Source: JAAURB01 sp049649525 (lineage in GTDB: Bacteria > Cyanobacteriota > Cyanobacteriia > Cyanobacteriales > Microcoleaceae). Taken from it: a stretch of 64,000 nucleotides of DNA. The notes beneath the pieces are model-generated. The model was not told the origin of the DNA. It worked only from the letters and a program-made list of their open reading frames with translations, and did not search any database. Shown piece after piece: positions 37,643 through 47,632 of the stretch. The DNA lies in contig JBARZE010000050.1 of NCBI GenBank assembly GCA_049649525.1, forward strand, positions 372,001 to 436,000. The letters are read 5' to 3'. The stretch's first letter is position 1. Each line of letters begins with the position of its first letter. The position numbers were made by a program, and so were the translations under genes.

Positions 37643-39793
37643 ATGGCGACAATTGTACCCAATGAAATGGCACTGCGTGACGAGATCGCAAATGCTGCCC
37701 CAGGAGAAACTATTACTTTTAATTCTAGTGGAATCATTACTCTGACAGGTGGTGAACTGGTTATTGATAAAGCCCTGACCATTGATGCAGAAACCAATAA
37801 TATTACCATTGATGCGGGTGATAACTCACGAGTTTTTAATATTGATGACGGCACAAATACAGAAGTAGACGTTGTCTTAAAAGGCATTACCATCACAGGT
37901 GGAAGCATCACAGGCAATGGGGGCGGTATCTTCAATGATGAAAATCTCACTATTACCGATAGCATTATTGACGACAATACCTCAACCGATGATGGGGGCG
38001 GTATCTTCAACCAAGGAACCCTCAGCCTGAGCGATAGTACCATTAGCAACAACGAAACCACGACTCGTTTTGCAGATGGTGCAGGGATTTTCAATAATGG
38101 TATTCTCACCATTGCCGATAGTACCATCACAGGTAACTTCGCTGAAGATGACGGGGCCGGAGTTTACACCAACGATCTCGGCACAAGCACCATTTCCGGT
38201 AGTACCATCGAAGACAATACTTCCACCAACGACGGGGGCGGGTTATTCAACTTTGGAGATGTTACAGTCATTGATACCACAATTAGCAATAACCAATCTC
38301 TTTCTGGAATTGCCGATGGTGGCGGTGTAGCAATTTTTGGTGATACCACTATTACCAATAGCACCATTACAGGTAACTCCGCAGGGGATGACGGCGGTGG
38401 AGTTTATGTCAAAGATGTAGTGGGTAGTAGTCGCTTCCCCAGCGCAACCATTAGCGGAACCACCATTAGCAACAATACCGCAGGATCTGACGGCGGTGGA
38501 CTATTTAACTTTGGTAAAGCCACCATTACCGATAGTATTGTCACCCAAAACGAAGCTGAGGATAAAGACGGAACCGGGGGCGGTAGCGGTATTGCGAGCT
38601 TCGGTCGGACAAACATAACCTCGACAACCGTTACATCTAGTTTCGTTGCCGGAAATGCTGATAACAGCGATGTTGACTTCGTCGGCGGGACGGTCAACTC
38701 ATTTACCAGTGGCGGCAATAACCAAATTGGTAAAGGTAATGCCATTAGTGCTTTTGGGACTAGCGATCAAACCGGAATTATGCCCGGTATAACGCTCACA
38801 GAAACTAACGGCAGCACAGAAGTTGAAGAAGGCGGCGCAACCGATACTTATCAAATCACATTAGACTCTCAACCCACAGATGATGTCGTTGTCAATATCA
38901 CTTCTGATGGTGAGTCTACCACCGATCAAGCCACACTGACATTTAATAGCAGCAACTGGAATACTCCACAAACCGTTACTGTTGAAGCTGTAGATGATGG
39001 CTCTGTTGAAGGTGACCACATCAGTACTATTAGTCACACGGTAACCAGCAGTGATACTAGCTTTGATGGCTTAACGATTGATGATGTCGTTGTCAATATC
39101 ACGGATAATGATTTCATGAACCCCAATAACCCGATCTTGGGTACTTCGGGCAATGATGGACTTACGGGTAGTCCAGGTAACGATATTATTGATGGTCGGG
39201 GAGGTAATGACACTATTACGGGTTTAACGGGCGACGATACATTATTCGGTAGTGGTGGAGAGGATTCGTTGGTGGGTGACAACGGAAATGATCAACTCAG
39301 TGGCGGAGGTTTTGCCGATACGTTGTTGGGTGGAGCGGGTAATGATATCCTATCAGGTGATAATGGAGCAGACTTCTTGAATGGGGGTTTCGATCAAGAT
39401 ACTCTCCTCGGCGGTAAAGGCGCAGATACTTTAGAAGGAAGTACAGGTCGAGATAGCTTATTCGGCGGCAACGGCGTAGATAGCTTACTCGGCGGAGATG
39501 ATAATGATACCCTTGATGGGGGCAAAGGTCGTGATTTTCTCCTCGGTGGTCAGGGTGCAGATAGCTTCGTGTTACGCTCCGGCGATGGCAATGACATGAT
39601 CGAAAACTACGATGATGGTACAGATAACTTATTGCTGGAAGGCATTAACCTTGCTGATTTATCATTTGTTGACGATGGTACGAATACAACCATTCGCTAC
39701 ACCAACCCAGTTGACCTGAGCACAGAAAACTTAGTCACCTTAAACAATATCGACGCAGCAATTCTAGATAGCACTGATTTTCTCACGATTTAG
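37643..39793 (+). CDS. Beta-helix/RTX calcium-binding secreted protein
   Basis: About 716 residues from the ATG at 37643 (MATIVPNEMALRDEI); a GTG at 37571 opens the frame earlier but the leader is not protein-like. Three parts are visible. Residues about 1-370 form a right-handed beta-helix with polymorphic-repeat GGGIFN/STITGN motifs. Residues about 380-490 form a Calx-beta-like domain (LTFNSSNWNTPQTVTVEAVD). Residues about 500-640 carry RTX nonapeptide repeats (GGxGxDxLxGG type) with a terminal domain typical of type I secretion. No signal peptide. The transporter is not in the window. Confidence 0.85.
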   Translation: MATIVPNEMALRDEIANAAPGETITFNSSGIITLTGGELVIDKALTIDAETNNITIDAGDNSRVFNIDDGTNTEVDVVLKGITITGGSITGNGGGIFNDENLTITDSIIDDNTSTDDGGGIFNQGTLSLSDSTISNNETTTRFADGAGIFNNGILTIADSTITGNFAEDDGAGVYTNDLGTSTISGSTIEDNTSTNDGGGLFNFGDVTVIDTTISNNQSLSGIADGGGVAIFGDTTITNSTITGNSAGDDGGGVYVKDVVGSSRFPSATISGTTISNNTAGSDGGGLFNFGKATITDSIVTQNEAEDKDGTGGGSGIASFGRTNITSTTVTSSFVAGNADNSDVDFVGGTVNSFTSGGNNQIGKGNAISAFGTSDQTGIMPGITLTETNGSTEVEEGGATDTYQITLDSQPTDDVVVNITSDGESTTDQATLTFNSSNWNTPQTVTVEAVDDGSVEGDHISTISHTVTSSDTSFDGLTIDDVVVNITDNDFMNPNNPILGTSGNDGLTGSPGNDIIDGRGGNDTITGLTGDDTLFGSGGEDSLVGDNGNDQLSGGGFADTLLGGAGNDILSGDNGADFLNGGFDQDTLLGGKGADTLEGSTGRDSLFGGNGVDSLLGGDDNDTLDGGKGRDFLLGGQGADSFVLRSGDGNDMIENYDDGTDNLLLEGINLADLSFVDDGTNTTIRYTNPVDLSTENLVTLNNIDAAILDSTDFLTI

Positions 39794-39822
39794 TTAAGAC
39801 TTGGCATAGGTATTTCTCTTGA

Positions 39823-39852
39823 ATGGGCAAATTAAGTTTTGTCCATTTTTTT
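39823..39852 (+). terminator. Rho-independent terminator of the beta-helix/RTX gene
   Basis: Nine-base-pair stem atgggcaaa/ttttgtccat (one G-U pair), followed by seven T residues, 30 bp after the stop. Confidence 0.85.
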
Positions 39853-40131
39853 GTGACTCTGCTATGAAGCAAACAATATTCTATTGATATCTCAATAGCG
39901 CTATAAAAGCTTGCTGTTAAAGGATTTCATGATCAGCGAAATATCAATAAGTTTCAAAACTAATCATATAGCAGTCGCTGCTAAGCTGTTAGGACACGAT
40001 AAAAGTCTTAAATTCTTATCTAGCAAGAGTTTGACTTCTGACTTTTGCGATAAATCCCCCACCTAATAATTTATAGATTAGATGGGAGAATATATTCAAC
40101 AAAAACTGATTAATTTTAATTTCTGTTAGAT
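39853..40131. other. Convergent intergenic region
   Basis: About 280 bp between the RTX gene and ssb (converging). No ORF or repeat seen. Confidence 0.35.
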
Positions 40132-40644
40132 TTAAAAAGGAATCGGATCATAATCTGGATCATCAGACTCAGTTGGAATTAGAGGCTGAGCAGCGGGACT
40201 CGGGGTACTGGGTTCTGGGGAGGAGGAAACCTCAGGAGTCGGGGAAGTAGCCGGACGGTTTCTAGACTCCAATGGCACAACGTTACTAGGGGCGGCTGAG
40301 GAGCTACTGGAAGGGGCAGAACTGTCGGAAACCTCTTCAACCCCCGAAGCACTATAAACCCGCCTAGCGGTTAATTCTGCCCGCTTTTCTTTGAAGCCTT
40401 CAGGACGATCTATCATCATCATCCCTAAGCGTCCTTCAATAATCACTCTATCGCCTTGATGATATCTTTGGCTTAATTCTTGGGCTAAATTTCCCCAGCC
40501 AATGACTTTCATAATAGAAGGGGGATCATCTTGACGAATACTGGGAAACTGAACCATCATCTCAGCTATTGGGATCTGACTTTCGGCAGTGTAGCGCAGT
40601 TGAGGATCTTGAACAATCTCTGCCATTACGATACAGTTATTCAT
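40132..40644 (-). CDS. ssb: Single-stranded DNA-binding protein
   Basis: 170 residues. An OB-fold domain (about 1-105) starts MNNCIVMAEIVQDPQLRYT, a form common in cyanobacteria. A Ser/Pro-rich linker leads to the acidic partner-binding tail DDPDYDPIPF, as expected for SSB. It lies 38 bp downstream of priA on the same strand, so replication genes are grouped. Confidence 0.88.
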   Translation of the reverse strand: MNNCIVMAEIVQDPQLRYTAESQIPIAEMMVQFPSIRQDDPPSIMKVIGWGNLAQELSQRYHQGDRVIIEGRLGMMMIDRPEGFKEKRAELTARRVYSASGVEEVSDSSAPSSSSSAAPSNVVPLESRNRPATSPTPEVSSSPEPSTPSPAAQPLIPTESDDPDYDPIPF

Positions 40645-40682
40645 AAGTTATCTCTGCTTTCAAAAAGTTATCGCTTTTTAGA

Positions 40683-43226
40683 TTAACTGAAATTTAGCGG
40701 ATCAACATCAATCATTAAACGAACAGAACGGGGACAGCGGTCGCGAAGTGTTGCGTTAGCAGTATCGCGTAATGTTTCAAATTGGGGTAAATCAACAGCT
40801 TGATTATGACTCAATTTTAATATAATTTGCCAACGATATTGATTGGCAATCCGTAAAATTGGTGCGGGGGCTGGCCCTAATATTTCGTAATTCTCTGATT
40901 TTAACATTGTTGCCAACTCGTGAGCCGTATTGGTTACCTCTGCTTGATCTAAACTACTGAGGCGCAATAAAATTAACCGAGAATAGGGAGGATAACCCAT
41001 CTCTTGACGAGACTGTAATTGAGCGTTAATAAAGGGTTCATAAGCGTATCGTTGCAAGGCTTGAATAACCGGATGTTCTGGGGTATAAGTTTGAATAATC
41101 ACCCGTCCTGGATCGTCCCCTCGTCCGGCGCGTCCTGCCACTTGTAATAAAGTTTGAAAAGCCCGTTCACTCGCGCGATAATCAGGTAAATGAATCAGTC
41201 CATCTGCGGCAACGACTCCTATTAACCCCACTGAAGCAATATCTAAGCCTTTAGTTAACATTTGAGTCCCCACGAGTAAGTCAGCTTCTCGGTTGGCAAA
41301 TTGAGTTAATAATATCCGATGAGCATCTTTTCTGCGAGTCGTATCACTATCAAATCGAATAATTTTTAATTGCGGAAATAGCTTAGCTAATTCTTGAGTG
41401 ACGCGCTGTGTACCACTACCAAAATGTTTAAAATACTTAGAATCACACGCCGGACAATGTTGAGGATAAGGTTGATAATCATTACAATAATGACACTTTA
41501 ATTGTTGGGCTGCATGGCTATGAATTTGATGATAAGATAACGATACATCACAATGATTACATTCCATTACATAACCACAACTGCGACAAGAAACAAATGT
41601 ACTATGTCCGCGCCGATGAATGAATAAAATCCCTTGTTGACGACGTTGTTGTAATTGTTGTAATGCCGTTTGTAAGCAATTACTAAAAATAGAACGATTT
41701 CCCTGTTTTAATTCTTGTCGTAAATCAACAATTTCGATAGGCGGTAAAGGGCGGGCATGAACTCGTTCCGGTAAAGATAAATAGTGATAGTTTTTTGATA
41801 TATTTTGAGGGGATAATTTAATTTTTTGCCAACTTTCAACCGAAGGTGTTGCTGAACCTAAAATTAACGGACAATCCTCTAATTCTGCCCGCCATTGCGC
41901 CACTTTTCGGGCATGATAACAGGGCATGGGTCGATCTTGTTTAAAGCTACTATCATGTTCTTCATCTAAAATAATTAACCCTAAATTAGGTAAAGGTGCA
42001 AAAATAGCAGAACGAGTACCAATAATAATTTGAGGATTACCCCGAATCATATTGCGCCAAGTATCATATCGTTCGCCTTGGGATAATCCACTATGATACA
42101 CACAAACTTGCTCCCCAAATCTCGCCCGAAATCGATCTGTGAGTTGGGGTGTTAAACCAATTTCCGGGACTAAAACTAAGGCCGATTTATTCTGTTGTAA
42201 AATTGGGGAAATTGCCTGCAAATAAACTTCTGTTTTCCCCGAACCCGTCACCCCATGTAAGAGTACGTGAGCATAGCCAGAAAGGCTGTTAATCCTATTT
42301 AAAGCCTCTGTTTGATGGGGAGTTAAAGCCTTTGGTTGATCCGCTGTTTGAGCGATACCTTGCTCGCGTCTGAGAATTTCTTGCTGAGTAATCACCACAC
42401 AACTTTTCTGTTCTAACGCCTTAATTAAAGAAGAACTGGTATTGCAAATTTTCAGTAATTCTTCTAACCATAATTCCCCGCCTCGTCGTCTTAATATTTC
42501 TAAAACTTCTTGTTGACGCGACGTTAAATCTAACGGAAAATGATTAACCGTTAATGTCACCGCTTGCTTTAATTTCGGAGTCGGTGGTTTAGGCGGTTCA
42601 AGATAACTTTCAATCCAGCCTCGCTTGAGTAAATCTCGGATACCTTGTTTTGCCCCTTTGACTTGGCGCTGTAGATATTGCCAGGTATAATCTGAACTGC
42701 TAGCGGTTTGTAACCACTGTAAGACAGCCGCCGCCGCCGGATTGAGAAACTGTTCAGCACCATCAGGAATCACATCGCCACAGAGTCGAATGCGTCGTTG
42801 ACTGCGTCCCAATAACCCCGGCGGTAAAGCCGTCCGAATCACCTGAATTAAAGGCGTTTGATAATAGTCGCTCACCTGTTGTAAAAGCCGCCAATAACTC
42901 GCCGGAAAAAATCCCGCACAAATTACTTCTTCCACCGCTTTAACTTGTTGTGGGGACAGTCCGGGTGGTAGATGAGAGACAAAACGAATGGCAATTGCAC
43001 CCAATTGTTGATTACCAAACGGCACACTTAAGATATCTCCTGGTTCTACTATAATTTCAGGCGGTATCTGATAAGTAAATAGTTTCTGGTCTTCGTTTGT
43101 GCTAGTAGATGCAGAAAAAGGTAAATCCACCAACACTTCAATTAACTGTTTCGAGGTGGAGTGATGATAAGGTGTACTCGGTTGGCATAAAATCGGTAGT
43201 GATGGCTGAGACACAACTGTAGACAT
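40683..43226 (-). CDS. priA: Primosomal protein N' (replication restart helicase)
   Basis: 847 residues. N-terminal 3'-DNA-binding domain, helicase domain with Walker A GVTGSGKTEVY and DEEH box, paired zinc-binding cysteines (CRSCGYVMECNHC, CHYCNDY, CPACDS) and QVAGRAGRGDDPG in the C-terminal helicase half. Reloads the replisome at stalled forks. Upstream of ssb. Confidence 0.95.
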   Translation of the reverse strand: MSTVVSQPSLPILCQPSTPYHHSTSKQLIEVLVDLPFSASTSTNEDQKLFTYQIPPEIIVEPGDILSVPFGNQQLGAIAIRFVSHLPPGLSPQQVKAVEEVICAGFFPASYWRLLQQVSDYYQTPLIQVIRTALPPGLLGRSQRRIRLCGDVIPDGAEQFLNPAAAAVLQWLQTASSSDYTWQYLQRQVKGAKQGIRDLLKRGWIESYLEPPKPPTPKLKQAVTLTVNHFPLDLTSRQQEVLEILRRRGGELWLEELLKICNTSSSLIKALEQKSCVVITQQEILRREQGIAQTADQPKALTPHQTEALNRINSLSGYAHVLLHGVTGSGKTEVYLQAISPILQQNKSALVLVPEIGLTPQLTDRFRARFGEQVCVYHSGLSQGERYDTWRNMIRGNPQIIIGTRSAIFAPLPNLGLIILDEEHDSSFKQDRPMPCYHARKVAQWRAELEDCPLILGSATPSVESWQKIKLSPQNISKNYHYLSLPERVHARPLPPIEIVDLRQELKQGNRSIFSNCLQTALQQLQQRRQQGILFIHRRGHSTFVSCRSCGYVMECNHCDVSLSYHQIHSHAAQQLKCHYCNDYQPYPQHCPACDSKYFKHFGSGTQRVTQELAKLFPQLKIIRFDSDTTRRKDAHRILLTQFANREADLLVGTQMLTKGLDIASVGLIGVVAADGLIHLPDYRASERAFQTLLQVAGRAGRGDDPGRVIIQTYTPEHPVIQALQRYAYEPFINAQLQSRQEMGYPPYSRLILLRLSSLDQAEVTNTAHELATMLKSENYEILGPAPAPILRIANQYRWQIILKLSHNQAVDLPQFETLRDTANATLRDRCPRSVRLMIDVDPLNFS

Positions 43227-43268
43227 AACCCGGTTGAGTGAGCTGTGGAAGGACTAAAACAGGCTGAG

Positions 43269-43315
43269 AATCGGCTTCAGGGATTTTAGAGCAGTTTTAT
43301 TGCCTGAAACCGATT
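43269..43315 (-). terminator. Hairpin terminator of the nucleotidyltransferase gene
   Basis: On the minus strand AATCGGTTTCAGG pairs with CCTGAAGCCGATT; the single non-Watson-Crick pair is a G-U only on this strand. A GTTTT tract follows about ten bases later. It lies 22 bp after the stop of the upstream gene. Confidence 0.6.
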
Positions 43316-43336
43316 TAAGGTACATAGAATGGGCTG

Positions 43337-44494
43337 CTATGAATCGGCAAGTAGATCGGCAATTGCTTCTCTTTCAGCCGGGGAAATAAACGAAGCTTGA
43401 CGAGTATCTGTAATTAACCAATCTAAGGCTGCTGCCTGAACGTCAATCGAAGAACCGACCTTATCAACACAATAACGCCCGAATACTAATTTATCAATCA
43501 AACGCACTCCCGGCCCTAAACGAGAATATTCAAAGATAACGCTATTGCTGACATAGGCATCACTACAAATCCAGCAATTAGGGCCAATCATAGTAGGGCC
43601 CACAATTTCCGCACCATCCTCAATGCAAGTCATGCCGCCAATATAAACAGGTCCACGAATATCGACTTTATCCCAATTCACCGCAACATTTATCCCTGTA
43701 TAAATGCCGGGACGGACTTGAGTGCCGGGGACTGAAACATTTTTAATCTCTCCAGTCAGGACACTCCGAATAGCCTGCCAATAATCGGGAACTTTACCGA
43801 TATCAACCCATTCAAAGTCCATGGTAATACCATGAAACGGTGCGCCAATTTCCACCAATTTTGGGAACAAATCACCACCGATATCATATTCACAGTCTGA
43901 GGGAATATGCTCAAAGATTTCAGGTTCAAAAATATAAATCCCGGTGTTGATACTGGTACTGAGTGCTTCATCGACATCCGGTTTTTCTTGGAAAGCTTTG
44001 ATTCGTCCGTCGGCATCAGTGACCACTACACCATAGCTAGAAACCTTATCTCGCGGGACTGATTTCATCACAATCGTCGCTAGAGACCCTTTAGCTTTGT
44101 GCCACTGAACGGCTGCCGTGAGGTCTAAGTCAATCAAAGCATCGCCGCACAATACAATAAATGTATCATCGAAAAAAGGAGAGAAATCTTGAATTTTTCT
44201 CATCCCACCAGCAGACCCCAGGGCTTTTCCGAGTAATTTACCATCTTCAATTGACCCTTCAAACGAATAGGCAATATCGACCCCAAATCGTTGACCATCG
44301 CGAAAATAGTTTTCAATCTCATTGGCTAAATGACTGACATTAACCATAATCTGGTCAAAGCCGTGATGGCGCAATAATTCTACTAAAAATTCCATCACGG
44401 GTTTTTGCATGATGGGAATCATTGGTTTGGGGATGGTATAGGTAATTGGACGGACGCGCGTTCCCTTACCAGCGGCCAAAATCATGGCTTTCAT
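43337..44494 (-). CDS. NDP-sugar pyrophosphorylase (nucleotidyltransferase)
   Basis: 385 residues. The N-terminal Rossmann-like transferase domain has MILAAGKGTRVRPIT, the sugar-nucleotide site VLCGDALIDLDL and VDIGKVPDYW. A left-handed beta-helix with hexapeptide repeats follows (about 255-345). Similar to mannose-1-phosphate guanylyltransferase/glucose-1-phosphate transferases; the exact sugar cannot be told. Some cyanobacteria have this domain fused to a phosphomannomutase, but here it is alone. Confidence 0.82.
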   Translation of the reverse strand: MKAMILAAGKGTRVRPITYTIPKPMIPIMQKPVMEFLVELLRHHGFDQIMVNVSHLANEIENYFRDGQRFGVDIAYSFEGSIEDGKLLGKALGSAGGMRKIQDFSPFFDDTFIVLCGDALIDLDLTAAVQWHKAKGSLATIVMKSVPRDKVSSYGVVVTDADGRIKAFQEKPDVDEALSTSINTGIYIFEPEIFEHIPSDCEYDIGGDLFPKLVEIGAPFHGITMDFEWVDIGKVPDYWQAIRSVLTGEIKNVSVPGTQVRPGIYTGINVAVNWDKVDIRGPVYIGGMTCIEDGAEIVGPTMIGPNCWICSDAYVSNSVIFEYSRLGPGVRLIDKLVFGRYCVDKVGSSIDVQAAALDWLITDTRQASFISPAEREAIADLLADS

Positions 44495-44793
44495 AATTCA
44501 CTTCCTCAACATGTGGCTGTTGCATGAGTATTTAAGTCAAAAGAGTAGAACTAACGCAATCATCTTCGTCTATGTACGAGTGAGTCGTCATATTGTCTAA
44601 CTTGAATCAGTTTAAGCGATAAACTAATTAATCCCTTTATCCCAATTTACCTAGATTTGTAGCGCTTGTCGCGTCTTTGTCTGTAATCCTACCCAGGGGA
44701 ATGAGGCGGGAAACGCTGATGGAGTCAGGGTTATGTAAAATGATCGGTTCTATTAAGTTGTCAAATTCATCAAAATTTAGCATTTAAAATCGG

Positions 44794-45657
44794 TTAGGGT
44801 TGCCCAGAAGTCGGCAAAGTCCGCACTTTAATTTCTTGATAAAATTCTTCCTGAAGCAGTTCTACTTTAGATTGAGACGAAAGCAACAACAATCCCCAAA
44901 ATACACCGACTCGCTGAGATCGTTGTGGGTCTGAGTGTTGTGTTATTTCTGTATCGAGTGGCTCGGCCTGAATTGTATCACACCAAATTTGTAATAAGTG
45001 TTCGAGTTCTAACCATTCTTGATTGGACGAAAATTCAGATTGACTGAGTAATTGATCGAGTTTTTCTGCGACTTCGGTTAAATTTTCTTGATGAGCGAGT
45101 TCTGCGATCGCCTTAGCTGCATCTCTTGATTTTACCTTACTCCGGCGACGACGGGGACGGATTTGATGTTCCGCCATCACATCCGCCATCAATTTTAGTT
45201 GTTCGATTAATTCCGGTAACGTGACTCGTCGCTTCTGGGGAACTTTAGCAACGGCACGGCGACGTAACTGACGTTCTAGATTTTGCGGACGTAAATAGTT
45301 TAAGTTATCCTCTCCCTCTAAAAATTCCACCTCACCGTCTAATTCGATTTCATTAGTTTCTGTTTCTAATGCGGTCAAACTATCAGATTTTAACAATACT
45401 AACATCGCTGCATACAAAAAAGCTTGACCCGATTGAGATAGTTCTGTAAATTGATTCTCTGAAGTTGCAGCCGTTGTGGGGGCAAGCCTGCTGAGATAAC
45501 GATCTATCACGTCAATAACCTGAACATCCCACGGATCAATTTCTCCTTGTTTGGCTAAATCAATCAGTAGTTCAATTCCTTCTGATAAGCTGGCTGAAGC
45601 AGTTTGCGGGACATCAATAATCATTGAAATTTTAACCTTATCGTTGAATTCATCCAT
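44794..45657 (-). CDS. scpA: Segregation and condensation protein A
   Basis: 287 residues. FEGPLDLLL-type start in diverged form (SEGIELLIDLAKQGEIDPWDV), QSGQAFLYAAMLVLLKS, and a C-terminal winged-helix-like region (VGVFWGLLLLSSQSKVELLQ). A kleisin subunit bridging Smc heads. scpB is not adjacent. A start at internal Met12 is also possible. Confidence 0.85.
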   Translation of the reverse strand: MDEFNDKVKISMIIDVPQTASASLSEGIELLIDLAKQGEIDPWDVQVIDVIDRYLSRLAPTTAATSENQFTELSQSGQAFLYAAMLVLLKSDSLTALETETNEIELDGEVEFLEGEDNLNYLRPQNLERQLRRRAVAKVPQKRRVTLPELIEQLKLMADVMAEHQIRPRRRRSKVKSRDAAKAIAELAHQENLTEVAEKLDQLLSQSEFSSNQEWLELEHLLQIWCDTIQAEPLDTEITQHSDPQRSQRVGVFWGLLLLSSQSKVELLQEEFYQEIKVRTLPTSGQP

Positions 45658-45915
45658 TGAGATTTATGTTAGTTCGTTATTAACCCCGGCTGATGATGAA
45701 TAATTTTACTATACAGGAAATTAGGCAATAGATTCAAAAATACTTATTGTATATTTTTTTTTGTTATTAGCATTTTTTTTATACCAGTAAAACCTATTTT
45801 TCAAAAATTCTACTTTATTTAGATATTCTCTATAATTAACCATAAAATTAAATGAATATTTAAAGTCCATAAAACATATCACTCTATATCTCTATTTTTT
45901 TATTTTATATATCTG

Positions 45916-46621
45916 TTAATGTTCCAAATAAAAATGATTTTCATGGACAAAAAGACGAGTTACCATTTCTGTACGAGATGAAACCTCTAGCTTCCGAAAA
46001 ATGCGCTTCAATGCTTGTTTAACTGTATTTTCAGTAATCCAAAGTTCCGCCCCAACTTCTGCATTTGTTTTACCTCTTTCTACCCATTCCGCAATTTCAA
46101 TTTCACTTCGGCGTTAAACATTCTATACCCGGAAGTTGAGATGGTAATACATCTGATGATACGCTTTGCGACCGTACTATTGCAACCCAAGTCGATCAAT
46201 GTAGAAAAAGGGCGCTTAAATCGACTAAATTTTGCTGATTAAAAGCAGGCATTCCTTGAGTCCGAGTAAAGCCAACTGCACCGATTAATTCTCCATTACT
46301 AACAACAGGACCCACCATAACATGTCTATGATCGGCGCGAGGACAGATGAGTTTCCAAGCTTTAGGAGATATAATAATTGCGTCGTGAATAGGAGCATGA
46401 CGTTCCATTAAATAGCGTATAATCGGATTGTGTTCAGGTGATAAAGCAATTTTAAATACTTTTTGAAGATTACTATCGACTGCGGTCATTTGATCGAAGA
46501 AAAATATTCCGCCTCGCGTTGCCTCAAAATAGTCTCTAAATTGTGTTGAAATTTGACCTTTTATCGCTTGCTCATTTTTACTTTGAGTAATGCTGAGAAA
46601 TAAAGATTTCAAAATAACCAT
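45916..46621 (-). pseudogene. GAF-LuxR transcription regulator, inactivated
   Basis: Two lesions split one gene. Codons 46621 to 46199 give a GAF-like sensor part (HRHVMVGPVVSNGELIGAVG). An in-frame TGA at 46196-46198 interrupts it; the same frame then reads on (SQSVSSDVLPSQLPGIECLT) to about 46115. There a 2-base shift is needed to continue into a complete LuxR helix-turn-helix (EIEIAEWVERGKTNAEVGAE, TVKQALKRIFRKLEVSSRTE) that ends at the TAA at 45916-45918. Both remaining parts are well preserved, so the loss is recent. Confidence 0.85.
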
Positions 46622-46708
46622 AATGAATCAAGTGTACCCGATTGAGGACTAGGCATTGTTATTACTTTTATTTTATCTTAGATTTATTGCTATGACAGGA
46701 AAAAACCA

Positions 46709-47542
46709 ATGTCTCAATATGCCCATCCTGAAGTTATTGTTGATACGAAATGGCTTGCAGATAACCTGAATAACCCTAATATTCGTATCGTTGAAGTTGA
46801 TATGAGTCCAGAAGTATACCAAAAAGCTCATATTCCCGGTGCAGTTTTTTGGAATCTTTTCACAGATTTATTACAACCTAATCGACAAATTAATTTTAAT
46901 TCAACCCAGATGGAAAAAATACTTTCAAATTCTGGTATTACTCCAGATACAACTATTATTGCTTACGGCAGTTATCCGGGAATTGGCTCTTTTATTTTCT
47001 GGTTATTAAATGTATTTGGGCATCAAAATGTACGAGTCTTAAATGGTGGATATCAGAAATGGAAAGCGAATGGTTATCCTGTCGCAGCAGAATACTCTAG
47101 TTTCACTCCAACTGAATATAAAGTACAAAAGATTGACAACAGTTTACGAGCATTTAAACAGGATGTTCAAGCTTTTATTAATCAGAAAGATAGTATTTTA
47201 CTCGATGTTCGTACCGCTCAAGAATATCGGGGTGAATGTTTTTTTGAAAAGCCTCCTGTTGCCACAGAAAAAGCTGGACATATTCCGAGCGCGGTGCATA
47301 TCGAACATTTACTTATTTATCAAGCCGATGGCACTTTTAAACCCATGAATGAACTGCAAGCAATTTATGAAAGTCGTGGAATTACAGATAATAAAAATGT
47401 AATTTTCTATTGTGCAATTGGCGGTCGTTCAGCAAGTATTTGGTTTGTTCTAAAATATTTACTAGGTTATCAGAATATACGAAACTTTGACGGTTCATGG
47501 AATGAATGGAGCAAAATCCCAGAAATCAAAATAGAGAAATAA
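46709..47542 (+). CDS. Thiosulfate/3-mercaptopyruvate-type sulfurtransferase
   Basis: 277 residues, two rhodanese domains. The first (about 1-125) is inactive-type. The second carries the catalytic loop YCAIGGRSAS with the active Cys. VDTKWLADNL and HIPGAVFWNLFTDL are family blocks. AGGAAA ribosome binding site. Divergent from the regulator pseudogene 87 bp away, which may once have controlled it. Confidence 0.92.
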   Translation: MSQYAHPEVIVDTKWLADNLNNPNIRIVEVDMSPEVYQKAHIPGAVFWNLFTDLLQPNRQINFNSTQMEKILSNSGITPDTTIIAYGSYPGIGSFIFWLLNVFGHQNVRVLNGGYQKWKANGYPVAAEYSSFTPTEYKVQKIDNSLRAFKQDVQAFINQKDSILLDVRTAQEYRGECFFEKPPVATEKAGHIPSAVHIEHLLIYQADGTFKPMNELQAIYESRGITDNKNVIFYCAIGGRSASIWFVLKYLLGYQNIRNFDGSWNEWSKIPEIKIEK

Positions 47543-47632
47543 ATTGATGTTATTTTTAACAGCATGAATTGTTAATAACAGAAAAGACATTGCTCATCAC
47601 TTAAGATCAACAATGCCTTAATCATTATTCGA

